From: Treponema sp. UBA4307
GTDB taxonomy: Bacteria; Spirochaetota; Spirochaetia; Treponematales; Treponemataceae
Reading direction: 5' to 3'
Assembly: GCA_002394685.1 (NCBI GenBank)
Contig: DGUP01000063.1
Coordinates: 62,001-126,000, forward strand
Length of the DNA stretch: 64,000 bases
A model generated the notes under the pieces. It made no database searches. It was not told the DNA's origin and saw nothing but the letters and a program-made list of their open reading frames with translations. The translations under genes were made by a program, and so were the position numbers. Positions 15,869 through 25,107 of the stretch are shown piece by piece; within the stretch, counting starts at the first letter, position 1, and each line of letters opens with the position of its first letter.

Positions 15869-18643
15869 ATGGCGGATACAGAAAATAAGGAAGAAAAGAA
15901 ACTCGAAGTGAACTTAATCAAGAAGGAAGGTAAGCCTGAAAGTCAGGCAAAACCTGCAGCTCAAAAGAAGAAGGTTGTGGTAAAGCGTAAGCCGGCAGCC
16001 CAGGGCAGTACATCAACAGCTCAAACCTCTGCTTCAGCTCCTGCAAAGGAAGTTAAGAAGGAAGGTGTAAGGGTGGTAAAGAAAGCTCCTGTTAATTCCG
16101 CTAAAACAGACGAGCCTGCACCAGCACCAAAAGCTGATAGTACACCTGCAGCAAAACCTTCAGCTCCAGCAGCAAAACCTGCTGCTCCGGCTCCTAAGGC
16201 TGAAGAAGCAAAGCCTGCAAATCAGAATCCTCCAAGTCAGACAACTACACAGTCTACTAATAGTCGTGGTGCTACAACATTTGAACTTCATAGTGTGCGC
16301 CCAAATGTAAAGGCTGGTAACTTAAGTGACAGACCACGCCGTCAGTATCAGGGCAGACGTGATGGTCAGGGTGGATTTACTGGAGCTCAGGCTCGTGAAG
16401 GCTATCAGAATAGAGAAAGAGAAAACCGTGGTCCTTATAACGGACAGCGCAATTCTTATAATAATGGCCAGGGTGGTAACCGTCAGGGAGGCTACCAGGG
16501 CAATCGTCAGGGTGGTTTCCAGGGTAACCGTCAGGGAGGCTATCAGGGCAATCGTCAGGGTGGTTTCAATAATGGACAGGGTGGTCAGAGAGGTAACTTT
16601 AATGCCCAGAGACCAGCAGGTTCCGGATTTAAACCAGGTTTCGGCGGCGGTCGTCCATCCTTCGGTGATGCTCCTGCAGCCTTGGGAAATAAAACTCCTG
16701 CAAAGAAACAGTTTAAGGGTAAGAAGCAGGTATACAATAATAGAAAAGACAGGGAAGAAGAGTTTTCTGAAGATGAACTTAATCAGCTTAAGAAGAAGGA
16801 TACAACTCCAGTCAGCGCAGTACCAGAAAGCATTGATATTATGGAGTCAATCTCTGTTTCAGATCTGGCTAAGAAGATGAATCTTAAGGCCAGTGAGATT
16901 ATTGGTAAGCTCATGTCAATGGGTATGATGGTAACAATCAACCAGTCTATTGACAGTGATACAGCTACAATCCTTGCTGATGAATATAATTGTAAAGTTC
17001 ATCTTATTTCTCTTTACGATGAAACACTCATTGAAAGTGACAAGGGTGAAGAAGGTGCAGAGCGTACTCGTCCTCCAATTGTTACTGTAATGGGTCACGT
17101 AGACCATGGTAAGACAAAAACTCTGGATGCTATTCGTAACGCTCACGTTGCAGAAGGTGAAGCCGGTGGTATTACACAGAAGATTGGTGCCTATATGGTA
17201 TCAACTGAAAAGGGAGATATTACCTTCCTTGATACTCCAGGTCACGAAGCCTTTACAATGATGCGTGCCCGTGGTGCTCAGATTACTGATATTGTTGTAC
17301 TTGTTGTTGCAGCAGACGACGGCGTTATGCCTCAGACTCTGGAAGCAATTGACCATGCAAAGGAAGCTAAGGTACCAATCATTGTTGCAGTAAACAAGAT
17401 TGATAAACCAGAAGCAAATCCTGACAGAGTAATGACTCAGCTTTCAGAAAAGGGACTTACTCCTGAGGCATGGGGTGGAGATACACAGTACGTTAATATA
17501 TCTGCCCTTAAGCGTGAAGGTATTGATGATCTTCTTGATGCAATCCTTATTCAGGCAGAAATGCTGGAACTTAAGGCAACTTACGACTGTCGTGCAGAAG
17601 GTAAGGTTATTGAAAGCCGTATTGACCAGGGTCGTGGTGTTGTTGCATCAGTAATTGTAGAAAGAGGTACTCTCCGTACAGGTGATCCTTTTGTTGCAGG
17701 TATTTACGCAGGCCGTGTAAGAGCACTCTTTAATGATAAGGGACAGAAGATTGATGAGGCTGGACCTTCAACACCAGTAGAAGTTCTTGGAATTGAAAAC
17801 ATGCCTAATGCAGGAGATCCATTCCAGGTAACAGAAACAGAAAAAGATGCCCGCGCATTTGCAGCAAAGCGTCAGGAACTTAAGAGATTTGAAGCAGCTA
17901 AGGCGGTTAAGAAAACGACTCTTGATTCACTCTATGTTGATATTGCCGACAGTGAAATTAAGGAACTTAAGGTTATTATTAAAGCAGACCTTCAGGGTTC
18001 TGCAGAAGCACTTAAGTCTTCACTGGAAAAACTTACAACAAGAGAAATCCGTCTGTCAGTTATTCACTCAAGTGCAGGTGCAATCAATGAATCAGATGTT
18101 ACTCTTGCTGCAGCCGATTCAAATGCAATTATCATTGGTTTCAACGTACGTCCTACTCCAAAAGCAAAGGCTCTTGCAGAAGAAGAACAGGTTGAAATCA
18201 GAAAATACAATATTATTTACAAGTGTGTTGAAGAAATTCAGCAGGCTATGGAAGGTATGCTTCAGCCGGATACAAAGGAAGAAGTTACCGGTATGCTGGA
18301 AGTCCGCAATACATTCAAGGTACCAAAAATTGGTCTCATTGCCGGATGTTATGTTACAGACGGTATTGTTAAGAGAACAAGCAGCGTAAATGTAATTCGT
18401 GACGGTGTTGTTAAGTATACAGGAAAAGTTGCTTCCCTTAAGAGATTCAAGGACGATGCAAAAGAAGTTCGTGAAGGCTTTGAGTGTGGTCTTGGCATTG
18501 AAAACTGGCAGGACCTCCAGGTTGGTGACCAGATTGAAGCCTTTGAACTGGTTGAGGTTAAGAGAAAGCTTGGACAGACCCTTGCTGAAGAAGAAGCTGA
18601 AAAAGCAAAACAGTCTTCTCCGGAAAGTTCTTCTGCTGAGTAA
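15869..18643 (+). CDS. infB: translation initiation factor IF-2
   Basis: IF-2 is the GTPase that brings initiator tRNA to the 30S subunit. The G domain begins near residue 402 with G1 GHVDHGKT, then the switch GGITQKIGAY, DTPGHEAF, NKID and SAL. Domains II-IV follow and end near residue 900. The first 300 residues are low-complexity: Lys/Ala/Pro-rich, then Gly/Arg/Gln/Asn-rich (about 150-280) with four copies of an 8-residue GN-RQGG-aromatic-Q unit. An IF2_N-like helix (SVSDLAKKMNLK) lies near residue 330. An AAAGGAAG ribosome site precedes the start. It is followed by an intrinsic terminator. Confidence 0.96.
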   Translation: MADTENKEEKKLEVNLIKKEGKPESQAKPAAQKKKVVVKRKPAAQGSTSTAQTSASAPAKEVKKEGVRVVKKAPVNSAKTDEPAPAPKADSTPAAKPSAPAAKPAAPAPKAEEAKPANQNPPSQTTTQSTNSRGATTFELHSVRPNVKAGNLSDRPRRQYQGRRDGQGGFTGAQAREGYQNRERENRGPYNGQRNSYNNGQGGNRQGGYQGNRQGGFQGNRQGGYQGNRQGGFNNGQGGQRGNFNAQRPAGSGFKPGFGGGRPSFGDAPAALGNKTPAKKQFKGKKQVYNNRKDREEEFSEDELNQLKKKDTTPVSAVPESIDIMESISVSDLAKKMNLKASEIIGKLMSMGMMVTINQSIDSDTATILADEYNCKVHLISLYDETLIESDKGEEGAERTRPPIVTVMGHVDHGKTKTLDAIRNAHVAEGEAGGITQKIGAYMVSTEKGDITFLDTPGHEAFTMMRARGAQITDIVVLVVAADDGVMPQTLEAIDHAKEAKVPIIVAVNKIDKPEANPDRVMTQLSEKGLTPEAWGGDTQYVNISALKREGIDDLLDAILIQAEMLELKATYDCRAEGKVIESRIDQGRGVVASVIVERGTLRTGDPFVAGIYAGRVRALFNDKGQKIDEAGPSTPVEVLGIENMPNAGDPFQVTETEKDARAFAAKRQELKRFEAAKAVKKTTLDSLYVDIADSEIKELKVIIKADLQGSAEALKSSLEKLTTREIRLSVIHSSAGAINESDVTLAAADSNAIIIGFNVRPTPKAKALAEEEQVEIRKYNIIYKCVEEIQQAMEGMLQPDTKEEVTGMLEVRNTFKVPKIGLIAGCYVTDGIVKRTSSVNVIRDGVVKYTGKVASLKRFKDDAKEVREGFECGLGIENWQDLQVGDQIEAFELVEVKRKLGQTLAEEEAEKAKQSSPESSSAE
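16475..16570 (+). repeat. four 24-bp coding repeats in infB
   Basis: Four contiguous 24-base units encode GNRQGGYQ, GNRQGGFQ, GNRQGGYQ and GNRQGGFN. Units 1 and 3 are almost identical, as are 2 and 4, so the array probably grew by duplication of a 48-base block. Confidence 0.9.
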
Positions 18644-18662
18644 TTTCTAAAAAGGTAAAAAT

Positions 18663-18698
18663 AGTAGCACTGCATATGCAGGGCTGCTGTTTTTATTT
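18663..18698 (+). terminator. terminator after infB
   Basis: AGTAGCACTGC pairs with GCAGGGCTGCT (one wobble, one mismatch) and is followed by TTTTTATTT. rbfA downstream may therefore depend on readthrough or on its own promoter. Confidence 0.7.
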
Positions 18699-18766
18699 AC
18701 GGGTATTTCGGAAAATCTGCATAAAGTGCTTTTTTCGATTTTCCTTTATATTAGACAGGAATAATA

Positions 18767-19141
18767 ATGGGACAGTATAGATTACTCCGTTTAGGTGAAC
18801 AGATTAAACAGGAAATTGCTACAATGATTCTCCGTCATGAGATAAAAGATCCTCGTGTAAATGAATTCTTAACAATTCAGCGGGTTGAAGTAGCAGGTGA
18901 CCTTGCATATGCAAAAGTATATGTATCTTCTTTTATGGATGATAAGGCCGTTGAAAGAGGCGCTCAGGGCTTGCAGAATGCAGCCGGTTTTATTCAGTCA
19001 TCAATTGCTAAAAAACTTTCAATATATAAGTTTCCAAAGCTGACTTTTATAGCAGATTTTTCTGTACGTGACGGTTATGAAATGGTACAGAAACTTAACG
19101 CTCTGGAAAAAGAATCCAGTGAAACAAAATCTGAAAACTGA
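18767..19141 (+). CDS. rbfA: ribosome-binding factor A
   Basis: The 124-residue protein matches RbfA, a KH-like factor that binds immature 30S subunits near helix 1 of 16S rRNA. Typical features are the start GQYRLLRLGEQIKQEIA, the strand DLAYAKVYVS and the segment SIAKKLSIYKFPKLTFIADFS. An AGGAATAAT spacer precedes the ATG. Its stop codon overlaps the truB-ribF start by one base (TGATG), so the two should be translationally coupled. Confidence 0.93.
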   Translation: MGQYRLLRLGEQIKQEIATMILRHEIKDPRVNEFLTIQRVEVAGDLAYAKVYVSSFMDDKAVERGAQGLQNAAGFIQSSIAKKLSIYKFPKLTFIADFSVRDGYEMVQKLNALEKESSETKSEN

Positions 19142-21069
19142 TGGCAAATAAAAAAAACAATTCAAATCTTTCAGGCCTTATGCTTCTTGCAAAAAAGCCT
19201 GGAATTACCAGTTTTTCTTCTCTTTTCAGCATTAAACACGCCTTAAATACAGAGAAGGTTGGTCATACAGGAACACTGGATTCTTTTGCTGAAGGTCTTC
19301 TTGTGGTACTTACAGGAAATTTAACTCATCTTGTACCTCACATTACAGGATTCAAAAAGACATATCAGGCAATGATTTGTTTTGGTAAAGAAACTGATAC
19401 TTTTGATCCCTGCGGTTCTTTTACAAAAGAAGGCAGGTCTGTAACAAAAGAAGAAATTCTTTCAATTCTTCCATCTTTTACAGGCGCCCTTCTTCAGACT
19501 CCTCCTCTTTATTCTGCAGTACATGTTGACGGACAGAGAGCTTCTGATTTAGTAAGGGATGGCCAGGAAATTCATATAGAGCCACGACAGATTTTTGTTT
19601 ACCGGAATGAACTTCTAGAATACCGGCCTGCCGGTGAAAAAGACGGCTCTTCCTATGCAATTCTGGAAATTGAGTGTTCTAAAGGTACTTATATCCGGGC
19701 CCTTGCCAGAGATATGGCAGAAAAACTTGGAACTTGTGCTCATCTGTGTGCTTTACGAAGAATTAAAGTTGGTCCTTTTTCTCTGGAAGATGCAGCTCTG
19801 AATGAAGATCTGAAGCCTTTCACAATTGAAAACGGACTTGAAAATGAAAAAGCTATGATTGCCCTTAATAAAAAAATTATTGAAGAAAAAAAACTTTCCA
19901 TCAATAAAAAGGGCAGAAAAGATAAAAATTACATAAGAAGTGAAGAAGAAGAAACTGAACTTATTAAGATAAAAAGTTACTTCAGAACTTTCACACCGGA
20001 ACTTGCACAGGAATGTGGCTTTGAAATTGATCAGTTAAAGGCTGAAAGTGAAAGTTCCTTTTTGAACGGCAGACCTTTATCTTCAAAAATGTTTAACCGT
20101 CTCCCGTCAGAAAAAGCAATGGAAAGTGAATACCATTTTCCTGATGAGATTGCAGTCTTTTACAGCAGCGGTTCTTTTGCAGGAATGATAAAAAAAGGTC
20201 AGGGACGGCTTAACTATGCTTTTGTTGTTCCAAAAAAAGACTTTAAGATTGTAAAAATAAGCTGGCAGAATCTTCTCAGGGGAGAGTTTCCCCGTGAATG
20301 GAAAGAAAAAGGAACGGCCCTTTCAATTGGAAGTTTTGACGGTTTCCATTCAGGTCATAAGGCAATTGGAGATTGTATTCTTAAGCAGAAAAATTTGGTA
20401 CCGGGAGTAATCACTTTTACTTCTTCTGTAAAATCAAGGTCACAGGATTATCAGGGGGATTTGCTCACCTTATATCAGAAACTGAATCTTTTTCAGGAAT
20501 ATGGCCTGCAGTTCGCTATTGTGATTGACTTTTCTGATGATTTTAGTAAAATTGAAGGCGCTGCATTCATAAAGATTTTGCTTGATAAGCTTAATATGAA
20601 ATATCTGGCGGAAGGTCAGGATTTCAGGTGCGGATATAAAGGTGCACTTACAATGAAAGAGTTGAAGGAACTTTCTGCTGAGGAAGATTTTCAGCTGGAA
20701 ATGGTTCCAGATGTTATTTTTGAAGGTGAGAGGGTATCTTCTTCCAGAATAAGAAAAGCTGTTGAAGAAGGAAAGTTTCTTTCTGCTTCCAAAATGCTTA
20801 CAAGACCATATACTTACGATCTTGTTAAATGCCTTGGAGAAAACAATACAGTACAGGGCGGGGAGCAGTGGTACACCTTCAAAGTAAATGGTGTTCAGCT
20901 TTTACCTGAAAAAGGTAATTATGATGTTGTTGCCCTGCTTAGCCAGAAAAACAGCAGTGAGATGTCCGCATATCGTACAAGTCTTTGTGTGGACAATAAA
21001 GATGAAGTAAAGCTTTTGCTTCCGTCAGATGATTCTGCAGGAAGAGTTAAGGGTGTGAACTTTATCTGA
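19141..21069 (+). CDS. TruB-RibF fusion: tRNA Psi55 synthase plus FAD synthetase domain
   Basis: This continuous 642-residue frame joins two normally separate enzymes. Residues 1-230 are TruB, which makes pseudouridine 55 in tRNA; catalytic Asp47 lies in GHTGTLDSFAEGLL, and KGTYIRALARDM is the second family motif. Residues 280-385 are a divergent linker or PUA-like part. Residues 390-560 are a RibF nucleotidyltransferase: GSFDGFHSGH at 397-406 and SSSRIRKA at 533-540. The last 80 residues occupy the place of riboflavin kinase but lack its GRxLGFPTAN motif. So FMN adenylylation is plausible and riboflavin phosphorylation doubtful. In many bacteria truB and ribF are adjacent, which explains how a fusion could arise. 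Confidence 0.9.
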   Translation: MANKKNNSNLSGLMLLAKKPGITSFSSLFSIKHALNTEKVGHTGTLDSFAEGLLVVLTGNLTHLVPHITGFKKTYQAMICFGKETDTFDPCGSFTKEGRSVTKEEILSILPSFTGALLQTPPLYSAVHVDGQRASDLVRDGQEIHIEPRQIFVYRNELLEYRPAGEKDGSSYAILEIECSKGTYIRALARDMAEKLGTCAHLCALRRIKVGPFSLEDAALNEDLKPFTIENGLENEKAMIALNKKIIEEKKLSINKKGRKDKNYIRSEEEETELIKIKSYFRTFTPELAQECGFEIDQLKAESESSFLNGRPLSSKMFNRLPSEKAMESEYHFPDEIAVFYSSGSFAGMIKKGQGRLNYAFVVPKKDFKIVKISWQNLLRGEFPREWKEKGTALSIGSFDGFHSGHKAIGDCILKQKNLVPGVITFTSSVKSRSQDYQGDLLTLYQKLNLFQEYGLQFAIVIDFSDDFSKIEGAAFIKILLDKLNMKYLAEGQDFRCGYKGALTMKELKELSAEEDFQLEMVPDVIFEGERVSSSRIRKAVEEGKFLSASKMLTRPYTYDLVKCLGENNTVQGGEQWYTFKVNGVQLLPEKGNYDVVALLSQKNSSEMSAYRTSLCVDNKDEVKLLLPSDDSAGRVKGVNFI

Positions 21070-21167
21070 AATTATTTTGTATCCAATACCGAATGTTGCT
21101 TTGGCAGGAGAGGTCTACGTCCAAACCTGGCTCGGCTACATGGTAATTAAATTATAAGGAGTAAGTA
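21070..21167 (+). promoter_or_regulatory. possible structured leader of rpsO
   Basis: The 98 bases before rpsO include a GC-richer stretch (21090-21145) with short complementary arms such as AGGT/ACCT. S15 often represses its own leader RNA in other bacteria. No known S15 fold is recognisable here, so this is only a candidate. Confidence 0.3.
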
Positions 21168-21437
21168 ATGGCACTTACAAAAGAAACAGCTGCATCTATC
21201 GTAGCTAAGTTCGGTGCAAATCCAAATGACACCGGAAACGTAAAGGTTCAGATCGCATTGACAACTGAACGTATCAAGGAACTTACAGCACACTGCAAGG
21301 CTTTCCCAAAGGACACAGGAGCTTCTCGTGGTCTTTTGAAGGTTGTTGGTGCTCGCCGCAAGCTCTTGAAGTACCTCCAGAACACAGATCTCGAAGGATA
21401 TCGCGCTCTCATTAAGGAACTCGGAATCCGTAAGTAA
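21168..21437 (+). CDS. rpsO: 30S ribosomal protein S15
   Basis: S15 is a primary binder of the central domain of 16S rRNA. The 89-residue length is exact for the family. The helices show the usual pattern: DTGNVKVQIALTTERIKELT, then GASRGLLKVVGARRKLLKYL, then YRALIKELGIRK at the end. A strong AAGGAG ribosome site stands 8 bases before the ATG. It sits between truB-ribF and pnp, as in many bacteria, and is followed by a terminator hairpin. Confidence 0.97.
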   Translation: MALTKETAASIVAKFGANPNDTGNVKVQIALTTERIKELTAHCKAFPKDTGASRGLLKVVGARRKLLKYLQNTDLEGYRALIKELGIRK

Positions 21438-21450
21438 TCGGTGGATAATT

Positions 21451-21495
21451 GGCAGTTCTGTTGGTTATTATATCAGCAGGCTGCCTTTTATTTTT
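21451..21495 (+). terminator. terminator between rpsO and pnp
   Basis: GGCAG..CTG.TG pairs with CA.CAG.CTGCC and is followed by TTTTATTTTT. The same arrangement is known between rpsO and pnp in E. coli. Confidence 0.75.
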
Positions 21496-21529
21496 AAAGG
21501 TGAGACCGGCTGTTCAAACGGACCTCCCC

Positions 21530-21561
21530 TGTAAGACTAATGTGTCAGTGTCAGTCTTACA
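21530..21561 (+). promoter_or_regulatory. pnp leader hairpin, possible RNase III / PNPase feedback site
   Basis: TGTAAGACT and AGTCTTACA form a perfect 9-bp stem with a 14-base loop, 40 bases before pnp. A second partial hairpin (GAG.CCG / CGG..CTC) lies just upstream. In E. coli a leader stem cut by RNase III lets PNPase repress itself; a similar role here is inferred. Confidence 0.55.
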
Positions 21562-21601
21562 AAAGATAAAGAACAAATAAAGAATATAAGGAAATTTTTT
21601 T

Positions 21602-23695
21602 ATGGTAGAAAGAGTAACCCGTAAAATTGGTGATCAGGAACTTATTCTTGAGACAGGCAAAATTGGTAAGCAGGCAAATGGCTGTGTTTATGCTCAGTTA
21701 GGTGGAACAGCTGTTATTGCCACAGTATGTGCTTCAAGTGAAGTTAAAGAAGGTCTGGACTTTGTTCCTGTTACAGTTGAATACAATGAAAAGTTTTATG
21801 CAGCAGGTAAGATTCCTGGTGGTTTTGTAAAGCGTGAAGGCCGTCCAAAGGATAAAGAAATTCTTGTAAGCCGTTTAATTGACCGCCCTATGCGTCCTCT
21901 TTTTGAACCTGCTTTTGGCCGCGAAATTCAGATTGTTCCAACATGTGTTTCAGTTGATGGAGTAAATCCTCCTGACATTCTTGCAGTAATTGCTGCATCT
22001 GCTGCAGTAAGTATTTCTGACATTCCGTTCCATGGTCCTGTTGCAGGTTGTCGTGTTGGATATCTTGACGGTGAATACATCATCAATCCTACATACGAAC
22101 AGATGGAAAAAATCCAGCTTGAAATCGTTGTTGCCGGTACAAAAGACGGTTTTACAATGGTTGAAGGTGGTGCAAACGAAGTAAGCGAAGAAATCATGCT
22201 GGGTGCCCTTGAAAAGTCTCAGGCATTCATTACAGATATGTGTCTTCTTCAGGAAGAACTGGTTCAGAAAGCTGGTAAGGAAAAGCTGCCTCTCGCTCCA
22301 CTCAATGTTGAACTTGCTAACAAGGAAGCTATTGAAGCAGAAGCACTTCCTCTTATGCAGACAGCCTGCTTCCTCAAGGGAAAAATGGCTCGTTCTGAAG
22401 CTGTAAAGAATGTAAAGAATCAGATTGCAGAAAAGTATGCAGAACAGCTTGAAGATCCAATTCAGGCAAAACTTTTCAGCACACTTTTTGATGACATTCA
22501 GTACAATCTCCTTCGTTCAAGTATTCTTGAAAAGGGACTTCGTATTGATGGACGCGGCACAGAAGACATCCGCCCAATTACATGCGAAATCAATGTACTT
22601 CCACGTCCACATGGTTCTGCACTCTTTACACGTGGAGAAACTCAGTCTCTGGCTGTAACAACACTTGGTACTGCTATGGACGAACAGGTTTATGATGATA
22701 TTGAAGGCGACAGAAGTGAAAACTTTATCCTTCATTATAACTTCCCTCCATATTCAGTTGGTGAAGTTGGTAAGCTTACTACAGGCCGCCGTGAAATTGG
22801 TCACGGAAACCTGGCTCGCCGCTCACTTGCTCCAATGATTCCTAGCCGTGAAGAATTCCCATACACAATTCGTGTTGTATCAGAAATTATGGAATCTAAC
22901 GGTTCTTCATCACAGGCTTCTACTTGTGGTGGATGTCTGTCACTCCTTGCAGCAGGCGTACCAATGAAGAAAATGGTTGCCGGAATTGCAATGGGTCTTA
23001 TTACTGATGGACCTCAGTATAAGAAGTACGCTATCCTTTCAGATATCCTTGGTGAAGAAGATCATCTTGGTGATATGGACTTTAAGGTTGCCGGTACACA
23101 TGACGGTATTACAGGCTTCCAGATGGATATTAAGATTGCAGGTGTTTCTATGGACATTATGCGCAAGGCTCTTGAACAGGCTAAGCGTGGTCGTGAACAT
23201 ATCCTTTCAATCATGGAAAAATGCATCAACAAACCTCAGCCTGTAAGTCAGTATGCTCCAAAAATTGATACTCTCAAGATTCCTGTTGATAAGATTGGTG
23301 CTCTTATTGGACCTGGTGGAAAGAATGTTAAGGCCCTCTGTTCTCAGTACGGTGTAACAATCAATACTGATGACGATGGTACAGTTACAATCTACGGTAA
23401 AACTGGTAATGCTACTGATGCAGCAAAGAAGGCTGTTAAGGGCATTTGTGAAGATCCAGAAGTTGGAACTGTTTACCAGGGTACTGTTAAGCGTATTATG
23501 GACTTTGGTGCCTTTGTTGAAATTCTTCCTGGAAAAGAAGGACTTTGTCATATTTCTAAGCTCTCACGCCAGCGTGTAGAAAAGGTTACAGATGTTCTTA
23601 AAGAAGGTCAGGTAATTCCAGTTAAGCTTATTGATGTTGATAAGATGGGACGTCTTAATCTTTCATACATTGATGCTCTTGAAGAAAACAAATAA
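21602..23695 (+). CDS. pnp: polynucleotide phosphorylase
   Basis: PNPase degrades RNA from the 3' end with phosphate and is a core decay enzyme. The 697 residues hold two RNase PH-like domains. The second contains FPPYSVGEVG, RREIGHGNLARRSL and the catalytic segment GDMDFKVAGT with the DxD-type acidic residues. A KH domain follows (KIGALIGPGGKNVKAL, near residue 565), then an S1 domain (GTVKRIMDFGAFVEILPGKEGLCHIS). All parts are intact and the length is normal. The upstream leader carries hairpins that may control it. An intrinsic terminator closes the unit. Confidence 0.97.
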   Translation: MVERVTRKIGDQELILETGKIGKQANGCVYAQLGGTAVIATVCASSEVKEGLDFVPVTVEYNEKFYAAGKIPGGFVKREGRPKDKEILVSRLIDRPMRPLFEPAFGREIQIVPTCVSVDGVNPPDILAVIAASAAVSISDIPFHGPVAGCRVGYLDGEYIINPTYEQMEKIQLEIVVAGTKDGFTMVEGGANEVSEEIMLGALEKSQAFITDMCLLQEELVQKAGKEKLPLAPLNVELANKEAIEAEALPLMQTACFLKGKMARSEAVKNVKNQIAEKYAEQLEDPIQAKLFSTLFDDIQYNLLRSSILEKGLRIDGRGTEDIRPITCEINVLPRPHGSALFTRGETQSLAVTTLGTAMDEQVYDDIEGDRSENFILHYNFPPYSVGEVGKLTTGRREIGHGNLARRSLAPMIPSREEFPYTIRVVSEIMESNGSSSQASTCGGCLSLLAAGVPMKKMVAGIAMGLITDGPQYKKYAILSDILGEEDHLGDMDFKVAGTHDGITGFQMDIKIAGVSMDIMRKALEQAKRGREHILSIMEKCINKPQPVSQYAPKIDTLKIPVDKIGALIGPGGKNVKALCSQYGVTINTDDDGTVTIYGKTGNATDAAKKAVKGICEDPEVGTVYQGTVKRIMDFGAFVEILPGKEGLCHISKLSRQRVEKVTDVLKEGQVIPVKLIDVDKMGRLNLSYIDALEENK

Positions 23696-23716
23696 TCAGA
23701 AGGTTCTGAATAAGAT

Positions 23717-23751
23717 AAAGCCTGCTTTCTTTAGGGAAGGCAGGTTTTTTT
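23717..23751 (+). terminator. terminator of pnp
   Basis: A 9-bp stem CCTGCTTTC / GAAGGCAGG with a 6-base loop (one wobble), flanked by AAA and seven T. Confidence 0.85.
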
Positions 23752-23817
23752 GTTTAAAAGACTCTTTATTAAGGTACTTGTTTTTTATAGAATGGGGCCT
23801 GTTTAATAGGAAATCAT

Positions 23818-25098
23818 ATGGTAGAAGCAAAAATCCTTAAAAATAATATTCAGCTTGTTTGTGAAAAAATCCCTGCTGCCAGGACCTGTGCCATAGGTTT
23901 TTATTTTTCTACCGGCAGCCGCTATGAAGATAGTGATAGCAGGGGAGTCAGTCATTTTACCGAACACATGCTTTTTAAGGGAACTAAAAAGAGGACTGCA
24001 AAAGAAATATCTGTTTTTTTTGATTCCATGGGGGCTGTTCTTAATGCCTTTACAGAAAGGGAAGAAGTTTGTCTTTATTCTATAGTGCCAGCCTTTGAAA
24101 ATAATATTGCAGATGCCCTTGAGCTTCTTTGTGATATGAGCGAAAACTGTGTTTTCCCGGAAGAAGAGTTCATTAAGGAAAAGAAAGTTGTTCAAAGTGA
24201 AATTTCCAGTCTGCAGGATGATGCAGAAGAAAGTGCTCTTGATGAAGTTGCAGCTTTTGTGTGGAAAGATTCAACTCTTGGACAGACAATAGGTGGCAGC
24301 GTAGAAGAAGTTGAAAAAATCACCAGAAATAAACTTTTTTCCTGGTACGAGAAATATTTTGTTCATGGAGAACTGGCGGTTTTTGTTACAGGTAATTTTG
24401 ATGAAAATGAAATTACAGCTCGTCTTGAAAAATGCAGTCTCCGTACCGCTGCAAGAACAGGGCAGAAACATTTTACGGAAAAATCTCCATGGCACTCAGG
24501 GCTTTTATTTAAGAAAGCAGCCTTCTCACAAAATCAGATTTATGCTCTTTTTCCTTTTGATGTAGATCTGGAGGAAAGGGAAAGTTACGCTTTGTCAGTT
24601 TTAAATACAATCTGTGGTGATTGTGTTTCCAGCAGGCTTTTTGATGCTATTCGTGAAAAGGAAGGGCTTTGTTATAATATTTTTTCATATTTTATAATGT
24701 ATGAAAACGCTGGTGTCTGGTGCGCAAATCTTTCAGCAGATAAGAAAAATGTTCTTAAAGTAGTGGAAATGCTTTTAAAAGAATTGTCCTCTTTTATAAA
24801 AAATCCTTTTACGGAAAAGGAAGTTGAAACAGGCAAAAATCATATCATTGGTGAAGAAATGATTTCTGCAATGGACAGTGAATATGTAATGAGAAGGAAT
24901 GAAAAGAATTTCCGTTTGAATATTCCTCTTAAAAATTCTTCTGAAATCATAGACTTGATAAAATCCATTACTTGTGAAGAAATTAATAGACTTGCGTCTA
25001 AAATATTTGATTCAGGCAGAAGAGCCCTGGTCTTTTATGGAAGTGCACTTTCTGGAAGAATGAAACGTACTATTAATTTACAAAATACTTCGCTATAA
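23818..25098 (+). CDS. M16-family zinc peptidase (insulinase-like)
   Basis: The 426-residue protein has the inverted zinc motif HxxEH in SHFTEHMLFKG (near residue 43) and the downstream glutamate region EEEFIKEKKVVQSEI about 75 residues later, as in active M16 peptidases. The C-terminal half is the second M16 domain (YALFPFDVDLEERESYALSVLN). There is no signal peptide, so it is probably cytoplasmic. Relatives include the YmxG and mitochondrial processing peptidase type; the substrate is unknown. It heads a tight run with dut (9-base gap), lptF and lptG. In many bacteria an M16 gene lies near pnp and dut, as here. Confidence 0.9.
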   Translation: MVEAKILKNNIQLVCEKIPAARTCAIGFYFSTGSRYEDSDSRGVSHFTEHMLFKGTKKRTAKEISVFFDSMGAVLNAFTEREEVCLYSIVPAFENNIADALELLCDMSENCVFPEEEFIKEKKVVQSEISSLQDDAEESALDEVAAFVWKDSTLGQTIGGSVEEVEKITRNKLFSWYEKYFVHGELAVFVTGNFDENEITARLEKCSLRTAARTGQKHFTEKSPWHSGLLFKKAAFSQNQIYALFPFDVDLEERESYALSVLNTICGDCVSSRLFDAIREKEGLCYNIFSYFIMYENAGVWCANLSADKKNVLKVVEMLLKELSSFIKNPFTEKEVETGKNHIIGEEMISAMDSEYVMRRNEKNFRLNIPLKNSSEIIDLIKSITCEEINRLASKIFDSGRRALVFYGSALSGRMKRTINLQNTSL

Positions 25099-25107
25099 TA
25101 GAATATT

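Noticed and set aside
16475..16570. Regular 24-bp repeats that might be read as a CRISPR array
   Set aside because: They are contiguous, without spacers, and encode an in-frame RQGG array inside IF-2.
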